From an uncultured Ralstonia sp. (GTDB lineage: Bacteria; Pseudomonadota; Gammaproteobacteria; Burkholderiales; Burkholderiaceae): a DNA stretch of 50,925 bases. This document shows positions 43,967 through 50,925 of the stretch, piece by piece. The stretch spans positions 1 through 50,925 of the forward strand of contig CAJXMR010000014.1 in NCBI GenBank assembly GCA_913056305.1, in the 5' to 3' direction. Position 1 is the first letter of the stretch; each line of letters starts with the position of its first letter. Made by a program: the position numbers and the translations under genes. Below the pieces are notes generated by a model. That model saw only the letters and a list, made by a program, of their open reading frames with translations. It was not told the DNA's origin and made no database searches.

Positions 43967-44299
43967 TCAGTACGTCGCCATCTGCGGGTCCACCTGGCCA
44001 GCCCAGGCGTGGACGCCGCCTTGCAGGTTGAACACGCGTGCCGGGTCAAAGCCCGCACGCACGATCAGGAACTGCGCAACCTGCGCGCTGCGCCCGCCGT
44101 GGTGGCAGATGCAGACGATGTCTTGGTCAGCATTCAGCTCGCCTGCACGCAGCGGGATCTCGTTCATCGGGATGTGCGTGATGCCGGGCAGGGCGCAGAT
44201 CTGCACTTCCTCCGCCTCGCGCACGTCGAGCAGGACGGGCTGCGCGCGCGATGCGTCGGCGAGCCATTGGGCGAGGGCGGTGGGAGCGAGCTGTTGCAT
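43967..44299 (-). CDS. Single-domain rhodanese-like sulfurtransferase
   Basis: A 110-residue rhodanese domain. VLLDVREAEEVQICALPGITHIP is the first motif and ICHHGGRSAQVAQFL holds the active-site loop beginning with the catalytic Cys (CHHGGRS), while GGVHAWAGQVDP closes the domain. Family knowledge: cytoplasmic sulfur transfer or persulfide handling (GlpE-like). It lies between tolC and the methyltransferase gene, 25-71 bases from each, same strand. Confidence 0.92.
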   Translation of the reverse strand: MQQLAPTALAQWLADASRAQPVLLDVREAEEVQICALPGITHIPMNEIPLRAGELNADQDIVCICHHGGRSAQVAQFLIVRAGFDPARVFNLQGGVHAWAGQVDPQMATY

Positions 44300-44324
44300 G
44301 ATGATTGGGGAGAGCCGGGGTGGG

Positions 44325-44975
44325 TCAGAAGCGGAACTGCGACGGTGCGGGCACGCCCACCAGCGGCGTCACGTAGGTCTCGAACAGGTTGCGCGTCTGG
44401 TATTCGGTGTTGGAGATGCGCGTGATGAGCTGCGCTTCCATGACCGGCGCCGTGCCGACGAAGATCGACAGGCGGCCGCCCACCTTGAGCTGCTTGAGCA
44501 GGGCTTCCGGCACAGCCTGCACCGAACCCGATACGCAGATCACGTCGTACACTTCTTGGCCCCAGCCTTGCGCGCCGCTGGCCTCGACCACATCGACGTT
44601 GGTCACGCCGTTGCGGGCCAGGTTGTCGCGGGCGAGGGTGATCAGCTCGGGCACGATGTCCAGCGTGGTGACGTGGCGGCCGCGGTGGGCCAGCAGCGCC
44701 GCCATGTAGCCGGAGCCCGCGCCGATTTCCAGCACGTCTTCGTGCTTGCGCACGGTCAGCTCCTGCAGCACGCGGGCTTCCACGCGCGGGGCCAGCATGT
44801 TCTGGCCGCCGGCCAGCGGGATTTCCATGTCGACGAAGGCCAGCGCGCGGTAGGCCTCGGGCACGTAGTGCTCGCGCTTGACCACCGCCAGCAGGTCGAG
44901 CACGTCGAGATCGAGCACGTCCCACGGACGGATTTGTTGCTCGATCATGTTGAACCGGGATTTTTCGATGTCCAT
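44325..44975 (-). CDS. Protein-L-isoaspartate methyltransferase-like protein, substrate motif altered
   Basis: A 216-residue SAM-dependent methyltransferase of the PIMT family. Motif I VLEIGAGSGYMAALLA and the upstream AFVDMEIPLAGGQ resemble PIMTs, but the substrate motif that reads GQTIS in confirmed isoaspartyl enzymes is here GQNMLAP, so repair of isoaspartate is doubtful. The ATG at 44975 has the ribosome site GGAAGG seven bases upstream; two upstream ATGs (44981, 44990) are too close to or overlap that site. Extended -10 sequence lies upstream. It forms a run with rhodanese and tolC. Perhaps a methyltransferase acting on another substrate. Confidence 0.8.
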   Translation of the reverse strand: MDIEKSRFNMIEQQIRPWDVLDLDVLDLLAVVKREHYVPEAYRALAFVDMEIPLAGGQNMLAPRVEARVLQELTVRKHEDVLEIGAGSGYMAALLAHRGRHVTTLDIVPELITLARDNLARNGVTNVDVVEASGAQGWGQEVYDVICVSGSVQAVPEALLKQLKVGGRLSIFVGTAPVMEAQLITRISNTEYQTRNLFETYVTPLVGVPAPSQFRF

Positions 44976-45033
44976 GGGCATGCCTTCCATGCGGAGCGAG
45001 TGATGCGAATGAGGGTTTGACGACAAACCCGGC

Positions 45034-45042
45034 ATTTTAGCA
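45034..45042 (-). promoter_or_regulatory. Candidate extended -10 promoter before the methyltransferase gene
   Basis: On the minus strand the sequence TGCTAAAAT occurs in the 95-base gap after tetR. It matches the extended -10 pattern TGnTATAAT at 8 of 9 positions and lies 59 bases before the start codon. No clear -35 hexamer accompanies it. It would allow methyltransferase-rhodanese-tolC to be transcribed apart from tetR. Confidence 0.35.
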
Positions 45043-45070
45043 AGTCCGGAGGACATTCCGGCAGCGATCG

Positions 45071-45814
45071 TCATGATTCGGTGTCTCCGCTGGCGGGGGC
45101 ATCGCTTGGGTGCGGCGTACGCCACGGCTGGGCGGTCAGCGGCGGGGGCGGCGGGGCCACGATGCCCGGCACCGGATTGCGCAGCAAGCCGTGCAGCATC
45201 AGCGAGACCACGTGGGTGACGAAGGCCTTGGGCTCCAGCGGCCGCGTCGCGCAGGGGCCGAAGGAGTGCTTCCACATCATCAGGAACAGCATCGGCGCGG
45301 TCATGGCCAGCGTGGTCATGTCCACGTCGGTCTGGCGAAACTCGCCGCGCGCCCCGCCGCGTGCCAGGATGCGCGCGAACAGGCGGTCGCAGCGCTCGAT
45401 GACTTCCTCGTTGTAGTACTGGGCCAGGTCGGGAAAGTTGCCCGATTCGGCCATCAGCAGCTTGGTCAGGCCCGAGGCGGGCGATTCACCGATCAGCTCC
45501 CACCAGCCCATCAGGATCTCGTGCAGCAGCGCCTCGCTGGTGCCATCGAACGTGTCGATTAGGGCTTCGCCCTCGGCCAGTGCGGGCACCAGGTTCTCCT
45601 GCACCACGGCCTTGAACAGTTCTTCCTTGTTGGCGAAGTACAGGTAGACCGTGCCCTTGGACACGCCGGCGGCCGAAGCCACGTCTTCCAGGCGCGTGGC
45701 CGCATAGCCGCGCGCCACGAACAGGCTGAGCGCGGCCGCCACCAGCTCCTGCGGGCGGGCTTCCTTGCGGCGGGTCCAGCGTTTGGCGGAAGAATCGGAT
45801 TCGCGATCGGTCAC
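45071..45814 (-). CDS. TetR/AcrR family transcriptional regulator
   Basis: A 247-residue TetR-type repressor. The N-terminal helix-turn-helix is clear: ELVAAALSLFVARGYAATRL, then VASAAGVSKGTVYLYFANKEEL (about residues 24-67). The C-terminal part is a ligand-binding helical domain (AefR-like: MLFLMMWKHSFGP). Pro-rich tail at the end. The start is a GTG at 45814. It stands at the head of the tolC series and has a TetR-like dyad upstream, so regulation of itself and possibly tolC is inferred. Ligand unknown. Confidence 0.9.
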   Translation of the reverse strand: MTDRESDSSAKRWTRRKEARPQELVAAALSLFVARGYAATRLEDVASAAGVSKGTVYLYFANKEELFKAVVQENLVPALAEGEALIDTFDGTSEALLHEILMGWWELIGESPASGLTKLLMAESGNFPDLAQYYNEEVIERCDRLFARILARGGARGEFRQTDVDMTTLAMTAPMLFLMMWKHSFGPCATRPLEPKAFVTHVVSLMLHGLLRNPVPGIVAPPPPPLTAQPWRTPHPSDAPASGDTES

Positions 45815-45868
45815 GGCGGGTGCGGCTCAGAGTGGAATCAATGGACGGGTGCCACTGACTCGCGGATA

Positions 45869-45890
45869 ACTTACTTTCCGGTCATTAATG
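45869..45890. promoter_or_regulatory. Imperfect dyad, candidate TetR operator
   Basis: A 22-base segment centred on CCGG has ACTTACT on the left and TCATTAATG on the right. Only about half the outer positions pair, but the look is that of operators of TetR regulators with TTACT...AGTAA-type arms. It lies 55 bases upstream of the tetR start and about 110 bases from the divergent small gene. Confidence 0.3.
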
Positions 45891-46002
45891 TACGCATGCC
45901 GCATGGGTGGGTCAAGCGGCATCGGAACCGTCAATCGGAATTGGCCTCGAATGTGCTGGTGCACAATAGCGGCTTCAACTAGGAAACTTCGCTCTGACGG
46001 CC

Positions 46003-46260
46003 ATGGATTGCCGACCCCAATGTGGCGCGTGCTGCATCGCGCCCTCCATCTCCAGCCCGATCCCCGGCATGCCGCATGGCAAGCCGGCCGGCGTGCGCTG
46101 TGCGCAGCTGGATGCAGCCAACCGCTGCCGCATCTTCGGCCAACCGGAGCGCCCAGCGGTGTGCGGTAGCCTCCAGCCCGAGCCCGACATGTGCGGCGGC
46201 ACGGCCGCGCACGCCATGCACTTCCTGACCCGACTCGAAATCGCCACTGCGGCGCATTGA
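46003..46260 (+). CDS. YkgJ-family cysteine cluster protein
   Basis: An 85-residue protein with eight cysteines: [10 protein letters not shown] at residues 2-11, then Cys33, Cys42, Cys54 and Cys64. This matches the Fe/Zn-chelating YkgJ (UPF0153) family, including the closing PAVCGSLQP and DMCGG. The role is not established. Small size and charge suggest a cytoplasmic protein. It is 7 bases before the DUF1439 gene, so they may be co-transcribed. Confidence 0.85.
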   Translation: MDCRPQCGACCIAPSISSPIPGMPHGKPAGVRCAQLDAANRCRIFGQPERPAVCGSLQPEPDMCGGTAAHAMHFLTRLEIATAAH

Positions 46261-46267
46261 ACCGCTT

Positions 46268-46882
46268 ATGCCTGACATCGCCCCCACGCCCCCCTCGTCG
46301 TCCATGTCGCCCAAGCCTTCGCTCCGCCTGCGCTGGTGGGGCGGGGCGGCTGCCCTGGCGCTGGCCATTGCCGTGGTGCTGGTCGCCTGCATGCCGGCCG
46401 GCTGGACCGGTAACGGCTACACCTTCTCGCGCGGCCAGATGCAGGAAGCACTGGCGCGCAAGTTTCCGTTCCAGCGGCGCTTCCTGGGCTTCTTCGACGT
46501 GACGCTTACCAACCCGCAGATCACGCTGGACCCGGCGCGCAACCGCATCGCCATCCAGACCGATGCACAGGTGGAAAGCGGCCTGTTCCGGCAACCATTG
46601 ACCGGCCCGCTGGCGGTGTCGAGCGGCCTGCACTATGACGCGCCCACGCGCTCGATCCGTCTGGACCAGCCCAGCGTTGATCGCTTCGACCTGCAGAATG
46701 TGCCGGGCGGCCTCGGCCCGCAGATCAGCGCGATTGGCTCACTCGTCGCGGGCCAGTTGCTCAACGACTACGCGGTCTACACCTTCAAGCCCGAGCAGCT
46801 GCAAGTGGCGGGCATGGCGGTCGAGCCCGGTACAATCACCGTTTTGCCCGAAGGCGTACACGTCCAGGCCAAGCGGCCGTAG
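46268..46882 (+). CDS. DUF1439 family lipoprotein
   Basis: A 204-residue putative lipoprotein. A hydrophobic signal sequence ends in a lipobox VLVAC (Cys41). The remainder has [39 protein letters not shown] and [10 protein letters not shown], characteristic of DUF1439 proteins (E. coli YceB-like), expected on the periplasmic side. The first 12 residues before a second ATG are rich in Pro and may not be translated. Its stop codon is the left edge of the long palindromic element. Confidence 0.83.
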   Translation: MPDIAPTPPSSSMSPKPSLRLRWWGGAAALALAIAVVLVACMPAGWTGNGYTFSRGQMQEALARKFPFQRRFLGFFDVTLTNPQITLDPARNRIAIQTDAQVESGLFRQPLTGPLAVSSGLHYDAPTRSIRLDQPSVDRFDLQNVPGGLGPQISAIGSLVAGQLLNDYAVYTFKPEQLQVAGMAVEPGTITVLPEGVHVQAKRP

Positions 46883-47002
46883 AACCGATTCACGATCCTA
46901 CTGCGCGACCCGATCTTGGCCCTGCGATGCTCGCCGTACCCATGTACGGCTGCGCTTCTCGGGCCAACCTCGGGCCGCTCGCTATGGATCGTGAACCGGT
47001 TC
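46882..47002. repeat. 121-base imperfect palindromic element
   Basis: Three nested pairs of arms line up around an apex CCAT loop (46940-46943): 46882-46898 with 46986-47002 (16 of 17 pairs), a second block CCCGATCTTGGCCC (46909-46922) with GGGCCAACCTCGGG (46960-46973, 12 of 14), and the inner GCCGTAC/GTACGGC (46933-46939 with 46944-46950). Intervening segments are of similar length on both sides. It fills most of the gap between the DUF1439 and uppP genes. No coding potential fits. Such extended palindromes are usual for REP/BIME-like or other repeated intergenic elements. Confidence 0.8.
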
Positions 47003-47058
47003 CAAGACGCGGCGGCCAACGCGTTTTCCCCTTTCGTTTCCACCCGCCCCCTCACTGC

Positions 47059-47940
47059 ATGGACATTGCACTCGCCATCAAAGCGCTGATTCTCGGCATC
47101 GTCGAAGGTCTGACCGAATTCCTCCCCATCTCCAGCACGGGCCACCTGATCCTGGCCGGCCAGCTGCTCGACTTCAACGACGAGAAGGGCAAGATTTTCG
47201 AGATCGTGATCCAGTTTGGCGCGATCCTGGCGGTGTGCTGGGAGTTCCGCCACAAGATCATCGATGTGATCAAGGGCCTGCCGAACGACCCGCGCCAGCA
47301 GCGCTTTGCCATCAACGTGATCGTGGCGACGATTCCCGCCATCACGCTGGCGTTGATCTTCGGCAAGGCAATCAAGGCGCATCTGTTCAACCCGATCGTG
47401 GTGGCGTCGGCGTTCATCATCGGCGGCTTCGTGATCCTGTGGGCCGAATGGCGCGAGCGTCATCGTGGCCAGACGCACGATCCGCGCGCCAACGCGCTGC
47501 TCGAAGCCGCCAAGGCCGGCGCGCCGCGCATCGAGACGCTCGATGACCTGCGCATCTCGGATGCCATCAAGGTCGGCCTGGCGCAGTGCTTTGCGCTGAT
47601 CCCGGGCACCTCGCGTTCGGGCTCGACCATCATCGGCGGCCTGTTGTTCGGGCTGTCGCGCAAGGTGGCCACCGAGTTCTCGTTCTTCCTGGCGATCCCC
47701 GTCATTTTCGGGGCGACGGTGTACGAGTTGTATAAGTCGCGCGCGCTGCTGTCGGCGGATGATCTGTCGATCTTCGGCATCGGCTTCGTGGCGGCGTTCA
47801 TCTCGGCGTTCTTTTGCGTGCGCTGGCTGCTGCGTTTCATCGCCACGCACGATTTCCGCGGCTTCGCGTGGTACCGGATCGTGTTCGGCGTGATCGTGCT
47901 GGTGACGGCGTACACGCATCTGATTGCCTGGCAGGCCTAA
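47059..47940 (+). CDS. uppP: Undecaprenyl-diphosphatase UppP (BacA family)
   Basis: A 293-residue polytopic membrane protein with both family motifs: [14 protein letters not shown] (near residues 16-29) and [15 protein letters not shown] (near 185). It dephosphorylates undecaprenyl-PP to recycle the carrier used by peptidoglycan and O-antigen synthesis, and confers bacitracin resistance. The ATG at 47059 begins [17 protein letters not shown], the usual family start; an upstream open frame from 46927 runs through the palindrome and is rejected. There is no good ribosome site in the pyrimidine-rich stretch before it. Confidence 0.96.
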   Translation: MDIALAIKALILGIVEGLTEFLPISSTGHLILAGQLLDFNDEKGKIFEIVIQFGAILAVCWEFRHKIIDVIKGLPNDPRQQRFAINVIVATIPAITLALIFGKAIKAHLFNPIVVASAFIIGGFVILWAEWRERHRGQTHDPRANALLEAAKAGAPRIETLDDLRISDAIKVGLAQCFALIPGTSRSGSTIIGGLLFGLSRKVATEFSFFLAIPVIFGATVYELYKSRALLSADDLSIFGIGFVAAFISAFFCVRWLLRFIATHDFRGFAWYRIVFGVIVLVTAYTHLIAWQA

Positions 47941-47963
47941 GCCACCAGCGATTTCCCTAGCTC

Positions 47964-48030
47964 GGCGCGGGCTTTCGCGCCGTCTGCACGATCGGGCGGA
48001 TTCGGACACACTGGCGGTTTCTTCCGCCAG
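47964..48030. terminator. Two GC-rich hairpins after uppP, possible terminator
   Basis: GGCGCG/CGCGCC (47964-47969 with 47976-47981, six-base loop) and CTGGCGG/CCGCCAG (48011-48017 with 48024-48030, six-base loop) follow the uppP stop. Neither has a T-run, so intrinsic termination is unsure. Confidence 0.35.
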
Positions 48031-48065
48031 CCGCTGTCAGACGCTACCAGCTGAATCCCCCGATC

Positions 48066-49178
48066 ATGAGTGCACTCTTCCAGCCTTTCTCCCTGCGCGG
48101 GCTCGCGCTCGACAACCGCATCGTTATCTCGCCGATGTGCCAGTACTCGGCTGACCACGGCCAGGCGACGGCGTGGCACCAGTCGCATCTGGGCAGCCTG
48201 TCGCTCTCGGGCGCCGGCCTGCTGATGATCGAGGCGACCGCCGTGTCGCCGGAAGGGCGCATCACCAACGGCTGCCTGGGCCTGTGGGACGACGCGACGG
48301 AAGCCGCGCTGGCGCGCACGTTGGCCGCCATCCGCCAGAACTCGCTGGTGCCGATCGGCATTCAGATCGCCCACGCCGGGCGCAAGGCGTCGAGCGCGCG
48401 CCCGTGGGAGGGTGGCGCACTGCTGCCGCTCGACGCGGGCGGCTGGGAGACGATGGGCCCGTCCGCGCTGCCGCAGCGCCCGGAAGAACGTGCGCCGCGC
48501 GAGATGGCCGAGGCCGATCTCGCCCGCGTGCGCGATCAGTTCGTCGCCACCGCCCGCCGCGCGGTGCGCCTGGGCTTGGCAGCCATTGAGCTGCACGCCG
48601 CGCACGGTTATCTGCTGCACGCGTTCCTCTCGCCGATCGCCAACCAGCGCACCGATGCCTACGGCGGCTCACGCGTGAACCGCATGCGCTTTCCGCTGGA
48701 GGTGTTCGATGCCGTGCGCGAGGTGGTGCCGGAGCACATCCCGGTGGGCGTGCGCGTGTCGGCCAGTGATTGGGTGGAGGGCGGCTGGACGCCGGAGGAT
48801 TCGGTGGTGTTTGCGCAGGCGCTGCGTGCGCGCGGCTGCGACTGGATCGATGCGTCGTCGGGTGGCGTGTCGCCGCTGCAGCAGATTCCGCTGTCGACCG
48901 GCTATCAGGTGCCGTTTGCCGAGAAGATCCGTCACGAGGCGGAGATCCCGACCATCGCCGTCGGCCTCATCAACGAGGCGCACGAGGCGGAGGCCATTGT
49001 TGCTGAAGGGCGTGCCGACCTGGTCGCCGTCGGCCGTGCCTTCCTCTACAACCCGCACTGGGCTTGGGCCGCGGCGGCCGAGCTGGGCGCGACGGTCAAG
49101 GCGCCGCCGCAGTATTGGCGCGCCTTCCCGCGTCACGCCAAGAACCTCTTCGGCGAGACGCATTTCGGCGCGCGCTAA
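48066..49178 (+). CDS. namA: NADPH dehydrogenase, old yellow enzyme family (YqjM/NamA-like)
   Basis: A 370-residue FMN enzyme of the thermophilic-like OYE class. The N-terminal NRIVISPMCQYSADHG carries the Cys and Tyr typical of YqjM; GIQIAHAGRKAS and IELHAAHGYLLHAFLSP (the HxxH substrate pair) follow, and the FMN phosphate region is AVGLINEAHEAEAIV and GRADLVAVGRAFL. It reduces activated C=C bonds of unsaturated carbonyls with NADPH. It is a single gene, convergent with trmB. Confidence 0.93.
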   Translation: MSALFQPFSLRGLALDNRIVISPMCQYSADHGQATAWHQSHLGSLSLSGAGLLMIEATAVSPEGRITNGCLGLWDDATEAALARTLAAIRQNSLVPIGIQIAHAGRKASSARPWEGGALLPLDAGGWETMGPSALPQRPEERAPREMAEADLARVRDQFVATARRAVRLGLAAIELHAAHGYLLHAFLSPIANQRTDAYGGSRVNRMRFPLEVFDAVREVVPEHIPVGVRVSASDWVEGGWTPEDSVVFAQALRARGCDWIDASSGGVSPLQQIPLSTGYQVPFAEKIRHEAEIPTIAVGLINEAHEAEAIVAEGRADLVAVGRAFLYNPHWAWAAAAELGATVKAPPQYWRAFPRHAKNLFGETHFGAR

Positions 49179-49203
49179 TTCACGCCAGGGCGCGCCGGCG
49201 TGG

Positions 49204-49977
49204 TCAGGCGCGCTTGCGGAAGACCACGTCCCACACGCCGTGCCCCAGGCGCAGGCCGCGCTTCTCGAACTTGGTGACGGGGCGGTAGTCGGGGCGCGGC
49301 GCGAAGCCGTCGGCGGTGTTCTCGAGCTGCGGCTCGGCGGACAGCACTTCGAGCATCTGGTGGGCGTATTCCTCCCAGTCCGTCGCGCAGTGCAGGTAGC
49401 CGCCCGGTTTCAGGTGGGCCGCCAGCTTGGCGACGAACGGGCCCTGGATCAGGCGCCGCTTGTTGTGGCGCTTCTTGTGCCACGGGTCGGGGAAGAACAC
49501 GTGGATGCCATCCAGCGTACCCTCCGGAATCATCTGCGCCAGCACTTCCACCGCATCGTGCGAAACGATACGGATGTTGCCGATTTCGCGTTCGCCGATC
49601 AGCTTGAGCAGCGCTCCAACGCCCGGCTCATGCACCTCGACGCCTAGAAAATCGTCGTCCGGGCGCAATTGCGCGATGTGCGCGGTGGTTTCACCCATGC
49701 CGAAGCCGATCTCGAAGATGCGCTTGGCGCCAGCGCGGCCGAAGGCGGCGTCCCAGTCCAGCGGCTCTGTGGTGTAGGGCAATTGGAAGCGCGGACCGAG
49801 TTCATCGATGGCACGCTGCTGGCCGGTCGACGTACGGCCGGCGCGGCGCACGAACGAGCGGATGCGACGCGGGTGGCCGGTTTCCGCACCGCTTTCGGCG
49901 CTCTCTGCGGTATTGGTGTCTTGCGATTCCGGCGTGATGTCGTCGGGGCCGGTGCCCGGCTGTTCGATGGGCTGCAT
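49204..49977 (-). CDS. trmB: tRNA (guanine-N7-)-methyltransferase
   Basis: A 257-residue TrmB: m7G46 formation in tRNA. The SAM site [27 protein letters not shown] and the signature [19 protein letters not shown] are intact, and the end [17 protein letters not shown] is typical. The first ~50 residues are Glu/Thr/Ser-rich and probably disordered, a common extension in this order. A weak GC-rich palindrome (49181-49202) separates it from namA. Upstream, on the same strand, is a terminator and a tRNA remnant. Confidence 0.95.
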   Translation of the reverse strand: MQPIEQPGTGPDDITPESQDTNTAESAESGAETGHPRRIRSFVRRAGRTSTGQQRAIDELGPRFQLPYTTEPLDWDAAFGRAGAKRIFEIGFGMGETTAHIAQLRPDDDFLGVEVHEPGVGALLKLIGEREIGNIRIVSHDAVEVLAQMIPEGTLDGIHVFFPDPWHKKRHNKRRLIQGPFVAKLAAHLKPGGYLHCATDWEEYAHQMLEVLSAEPQLENTADGFAPRPDYRPVTKFEKRGLRLGHGVWDVVFRKRA

Positions 49978-49995
49978 GGAGATCCCGTGCCGGTT

Positions 49996-50017
49996 GCCCG
50001 TCGATGGAGCGACGGGC
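49996..50017. promoter_or_regulatory. Perfect 8-bp hairpin in the trmB leader
   Basis: GCCCGTCG (49996-50003) and CGACGGGC (50010-50017) pair perfectly with a six-base loop, 18 bases upstream of the trmB start. No T-run follows, so it is not a standard terminator; it might shape the leader. Confidence 0.35.
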
Positions 50018-50027
50018 GCGCAGGCAA

Positions 50028-50051
50028 CAAAAAAGCCGCCGAGGGCGGCTT
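50028..50051 (-). terminator. Intrinsic terminator reading leftward, of the disrupted tRNA gene
   Basis: On the minus strand AAGCCGCC-CTC-GGCGGCTT is followed by a run of Ts (the A-run at 50029-50034). It is placed 12 bases after the tRNA 3' end at 50064 and before trmB, exactly where a tRNA gene terminator is expected. Confidence 0.8.
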
Positions 50052-50063
50052 CAGACTGTTCGG

Positions 50064-50081
50064 TGGAGCGGGCGATGGGAA
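50064..50081 (-). tRNA. 3' fragment of a tRNA-Gly gene, probable attachment site of an integrated element
   Basis: On the minus strand these 18 bases are the 3' part of a tRNA: end of the T arm, the acceptor strand CGCCCGC, discriminator T and an encoded CCA. This matches the 3' end of glycine tRNAs of the GCGGGCG... type (anticodon probably CCC). The sequence further inward (50082 onward) does not continue into a normal T-loop or anticodon arm, so only the 3' end is here. A terminator follows directly. The intact gene would be at the other end of the inserted element. Confidence 0.72.
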
Positions 50082-50813
50082 CAGAATCCGCCCTCTAACT
50101 CGTTGATTTACAACGAATTTGTCAGGTTTCGTCCACGTGCGTGGACTACTTTGTGGACTAATTTTCGCACACTTGCCGTCGAAAGGCACGTGGCACGTCC
50201 ACCGAGGGCCAGGATGATCTACTGAAAGCTACCACGCGCGGGCGGTGTCGCCAAGGCGTGGCAGGCCGTGGCCAAGAGCACGCAGCCCACCGTGCGCGCA
50301 CTGCGCAGCGGGGCTGTTCTGTTGCGGATGAGCTGTCGCGCGCTCGAAGCCCAGATGTTTTTTTCATCTGACAGCAGACGCCGAAGGTCTGAAGGCGACT
50401 CTATGCGCCCTACCGCCCTCGCGAAACCGCCCACGCAACCCCCGAACCCTGCGGTGATTCAGCTCAGACGCGAACGGTCAGAGCGGCTCTCGTTGCGGCC
50501 AGCGGAACAGGCAGATCAAATTCGTCTTTCGCAATTCTTGTCCCTGCCTAAAAACTGCTCTCCATCAGTTTTCTCGCTGGCCAGGCACTCTGTGTTCCCA
50601 GCATAAGCAAATGCTGCCCGGATTGGGAGAGGGGCAACGACGGATCGGTTGCGCATTCGCGACCACCGAATGTCGATTTGCGTGAGCAGGTCGCCCCCTC
50701 TGTTACAGCCTATCGGTCGGCCTAAGTCTGCGTCGCTTCCAGCGCCGCGCGTTCTTCCTTTGAGGAAAAGAAATGTCCTGAGTTGGCGTCGGTTGGGGAG
50801 GAGGTTTTTGCAC
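50082..50813. other. Gene-poor end of a probable genomic island, with repeats
   Basis: No open frame of convincing coding character is seen in these 732 bases. Structures visible: TCGTTG/CAACGA (50100-50105 with 50111-50116), GTCCACG/CGTGGAC (50131-50137 with 50140-50146), a direct repeat GTGGACTA at 50141-50148 and 50153-50160, and CAGATG/CATCTG separated by seven Ts (50352-50370). Base use is more mixed than in the core genes to the left. The first cluster resembles recombination-arm or excision sites next to an attachment site. Confidence 0.55.
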
Positions 50814-50925
50814 ATGGACAAGGCACGCGCTTCGGGCTCCCGCACCAAGGTCGCATATCACCCCATTGAGGCAGCCATACATTGGTCCGGCCTGTCTCGA
50901 TTCGAGCGACGCATCCTCGATCTGA
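50814..50925 (+). CDS. 5' end of an unidentified gene, probably island-borne (3' end outside window)
   Basis: The frame opens at ATG 50814 after GGAGGAGG-type purines about ten bases upstream and stays open for 37 codons to the window edge. The product starts MDKARASGSRTKVAYHP and continues with EAAIHWSGLSRFERRILDL. From memory, proteins with a similar opening occur in integrative elements of Burkholderiales and Pseudomonas, but I cannot name a function. It is the first gene of the presumed island from this side. Confidence 0.6.
   Translation, partial: MDKARASGSRTKVAYHPIEAAIHWSGLSRFERRILDL

Noticed and set aside
42306..45020. 904-codon open frame on the plus strand
   Set aside because: Antisense to the TolC, rhodanese and methyltransferase genes; Arg/Leu/Gly-rich with no recognisable domains.
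50064..50150. Complete tRNA-Gly gene
   Set aside because: Only the 3' 18 bases fit; no T-loop, anticodon arm or 5' acceptor strand can be built from the adjoining sequence.
50268..50606. 112-codon open frame in the island end
   Set aside because: GTG start without ribosome site, Arg/Ser-rich product without any domain; probably non-coding.
1..50925. CRISPR arrays, insertion sequences, rRNA genes
   Set aside because: Read through on both strands; no regularly spaced repeats, transposase frames or rRNA sequence were noticed.

Overview
This window looks like a chromosomal piece of a high-GC betaproteobacterium of the order Burkholderiales, most probably Ralstonia or a close relative. That is an inference from base composition and from the housekeeping gene order (yqgE-ruvX-pyrR-pyrB-pyrC'-plsC-apaH on one side, waaC-waaA and a tetR/methyltransferase/rhodanese/tolC block on the other). 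I could not run a database search.

Layout. Positions 1-8.8 kb are core genes: the 3' end of a PilL/ChpA-type hybrid chemosensory kinase, a periplasmic protein of unknown function, rsuA, then a tight run yqgE-ruvX-pyrR-pyrB-pyrC'-plsC, and apaH facing it. Positions 9.0-31.8 kb are one long, same-direction surface-polysaccharide (O-antigen type) cluster. It contains rfbBDAC for dTDP-L-rhamnose, a Wzz-like chain-length regulator, Wzx flippase, Wzy polymerase, a cytosolic glycosyltransferase, a dTDP-rhamnose 4-epimerase candidate with a cysteine tetrad, an acetyltransferase, a CgeB-like glycosyltransferase, a short phosphoglycosyl transferase and a WbpM/CapD-type dehydratase. It ends in a nine-gene set: small SMR-like membrane protein, two methyltransferases, WbqC-like protein, PglD-like acetyltransferase, cytosolic beta-propeller protein, GtrB-like transferase, large GT-C-like membrane protein and WecE-type aminotransferase. 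Positions 31.9-37.6 kb hold a second, opposite-strand polysaccharide module: GT2, second Wzx-like flippase, two GT4 enzymes and a long WbaP/WcaJ-type phosphoglycosyl transferase.

Positions 37.8-41.6 kb return to core envelope genes: phosphomannomutase/phosphoglucomutase, waaC and waaA. Positions 41.7-50.0 kb carry a META-domain lipoprotein, a minus-strand tetR - methyltransferase - rhodanese - TolC-family block, a small cysteine-cluster protein, a DUF1439 lipoprotein, uppP, an OYE-family NADPH dehydrogenase and trmB. The last 860 bases begin with an 18-base 3' fragment of a tRNA-Gly gene, then repeats, a gene-poor stretch and the first codons of an unfamiliar gene. This looks like one end of an integrated genomic island.

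How it works together. Sugar-1-phosphate from the mutase feeds RfbA and RfbB. The 4-keto-6-deoxy intermediate goes either to dTDP-rhamnose (RfbC, RfbD), and perhaps on to 6-deoxy-L-talose through the epimerase, or to dTDP-Fuc4N through the WecE-type transaminase. The phosphoglycosyl transferases start lipid-linked repeat units; Wzx, Wzy and Wzz flip, polymerise and size them. WaaC and WaaA build the lipid A-core acceptor and UppP recycles the lipid carrier. The nine-gene set may build a modified sugar and add it in the periplasm. It is the most novel-looking part of the window.
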